The position numbers and the translations under genes are program-made. Below, one piece after another: positions 63,243 through 64,000 of a DNA stretch of 64,000 nucleotides. Numbering within the stretch: position 1 is the stretch's first letter; each line of letters begins with the position of its first letter. The notes under the pieces were generated by a model. That model saw only the letters and a program-made list of their open reading frames with translations, was not told where the DNA came from and ran no database searches. The stretch spans positions 310,001 to 374,000 of the forward strand of contig NZ_JBNPXV010000001.1 in the NCBI RefSeq assembly GCF_050433125.1. The letters run 5' to 3'. Source of the stretch: Roseimarinus sediminis (GTDB lineage Bacteria > Bacteroidota > Bacteroidia > Bacteroidales > Prolixibacteraceae).

Positions 63243-63998
63243 TTACCAGCGGACAAAAAATCCAAAATCGATATCGGTTTGCATGAAATCGCGTGTGGGT
63301 GTTTCAATCGACTGGCTTTTAAAGTTGGTATCGTTGTAATTGTATGAAGTTTCTTCGTAATTGATTGAATTCTGGGTGATAAAATGACGTACCCTCACCC
63401 TTCCTCCGATGATGGCACTGTTGTAATTCAGAAAATCGAAGTTCAGCTCAAGGGTTGGCATAATAAAAGGCGAAAAGCTTAATTTGGTTTCATAATCGTA
63501 AACCACCTTTGAATCGGTATTGGAGGTTTTGACAAGGTTTTGTTGCTCGAAAGGCAAAAAAGAACCAAGGCCTGCCTGAAGCGCTACAAAAAGTTCCATT
63601 GTTTTGTATTTGGCCTGGAAATTAGGTGCAAGATAGGCTGTTGCCATCGAAAAATCCCAATCACGGCTTATCGGACTGGTCTTCACCTCACCGCTATTGG
63701 TGCGGCTGTAATATTGATTGAATTCGGTGAGATAGTATCGACTCGACATCGAACCAACCATCAGTCCAAGATTGCGGTTTAAACGGTAGTTGAACGAAAT
63801 GTTGTAATTGTAGGGAACCAGTTTGTAGTTCAGGGTAAAGTTGGTTTCAAGCTGATATTTCGATTCAAACTCAAGTTTTGAGGCGATTTCAAAATAATTG
63901 TAATCGGCCTGGTTGTCCTGATAATAGATATGATCGAGGAAATCGAGCTGTTGGGCCGATCCGGGATGCTCCGAAGTAACATCCTTAATTCCATAGTA
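63243..63998 (-). CDS. Outer-membrane beta-barrel protein (C-terminal part, cut by window edge)
   Basis: The minus-strand frame stays open to the right edge and ends at 63243, giving about 252 residues of the C-terminus. An internal ATG at 63761 is not the start, since coding continues upstream through IYYQDNQADYNYFEIASKLEF and YQLETNFTLNYKL. Alternating short hydrophobic strands rich in Tyr, Phe and Asn, and a last residue Trp (GFFVRW), mark an outer-membrane barrel. I do not recognise a specific family; a gliding/T9SS-associated or adhesin-type membrane protein is possible. The N-terminus is outside the window. Confidence 0.8.
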   Translation of the reverse strand, partial: YYGIKDVTSEHPGSAQQLDFLDHIYYQDNQADYNYFEIASKLEFESKYQLETNFTLNYKLVPYNYNISFNYRLNRNLGLMVGSMSSRYYLTEFNQYYSRTNSGEVKTSPISRDWDFSMATAYLAPNFQAKYKTMELFVALQAGLGSFLPFEQQNLVKTSNTDSKVVYDYETKLSFSPFIMPTLELNFDFLNYNSAIIGGRVRVRHFITQNSINYEETSYNYNDTNFKSQSIETPTRDFMQTDIDFGFFVRW

Positions 63999-64000
63999 CA

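Overview
The window looks like a chromosomal segment from a member of the Bacteroidota, most likely a polysaccharide-degrading Bacteroidales/Marinilabiliales-type bacterium. The support is two SusC/SusD pairs, a hybrid two-component regulator of the PUL type, several enzymes with type IX secretion C-terminal sorting domains, and a textbook Bacteroidota promoter (TTTG, 19 bp, TATATTTG) in front of a tRNA-Phe gene. No rRNA, CRISPR array, insertion sequence or phage gene was seen.

Left part (1-10.9 kb): a GH16 enzyme cut by the left edge is divergent from a GH2 beta-galactosidase. A hybrid two-component sensor/regulator and a GH43 enzyme resembling exo-beta-1,3-galactanases follow. A housekeeping threonylcarbamoyl-AMP synthase closes this part, ending at a perfect bidirectional terminator.

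Centre (10.9-32.7 kb, minus strand): a long, tightly packed cluster read right to left. It runs TPR lipid/periplasm-targeted protein, GH128-like endo-glucanase, a four-domain FAS1 lipoprotein, SusC, SusD, three more FAS1 lipoproteins (two are tandem paralogues), SusC and SusD. This alternation of two SusCD pairs with four fasciclin-domain lipoproteins is the most unusual system in the window.

Plus-strand block (33.2-40.3 kb): a 1214-residue non-catalytic LamG/cadherin-like adhesin or binding protein, a GH2 enzyme with the beta-glucuronidase NxK motif, and a GH105 unsaturated uronyl hydrolase. Two giant minus-strand enzymes follow (40.6-48.5 kb): a LamG/BNR_4 seven-bladed-propeller protein related to uronate-acting lyases and hydrolases, and a LamG protein with two GH43 modules. 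Together the enzymes point to a galactose/uronic-acid-rich plant or algal glycan with a beta-1,3 backbone. Type II arabinogalactan is my favoured guess; ulvan-like or beta-1,3-glucan material is possible.

Right part (48.7-64 kb): mostly housekeeping. It holds an endonuclease/exonuclease/phosphatase-family protein, an aminotransferase, a glutamine synthetase-like enzyme, a large NtrY-like sensor kinase and rlmH in one direction. Then come a DUF4783 protein, a YihY-family membrane protein, an O-methyltransferase, an M16 peptidase, a TonB-dependent receptor, tRNA-Phe, and an outer-membrane beta-barrel protein cut by the right edge.
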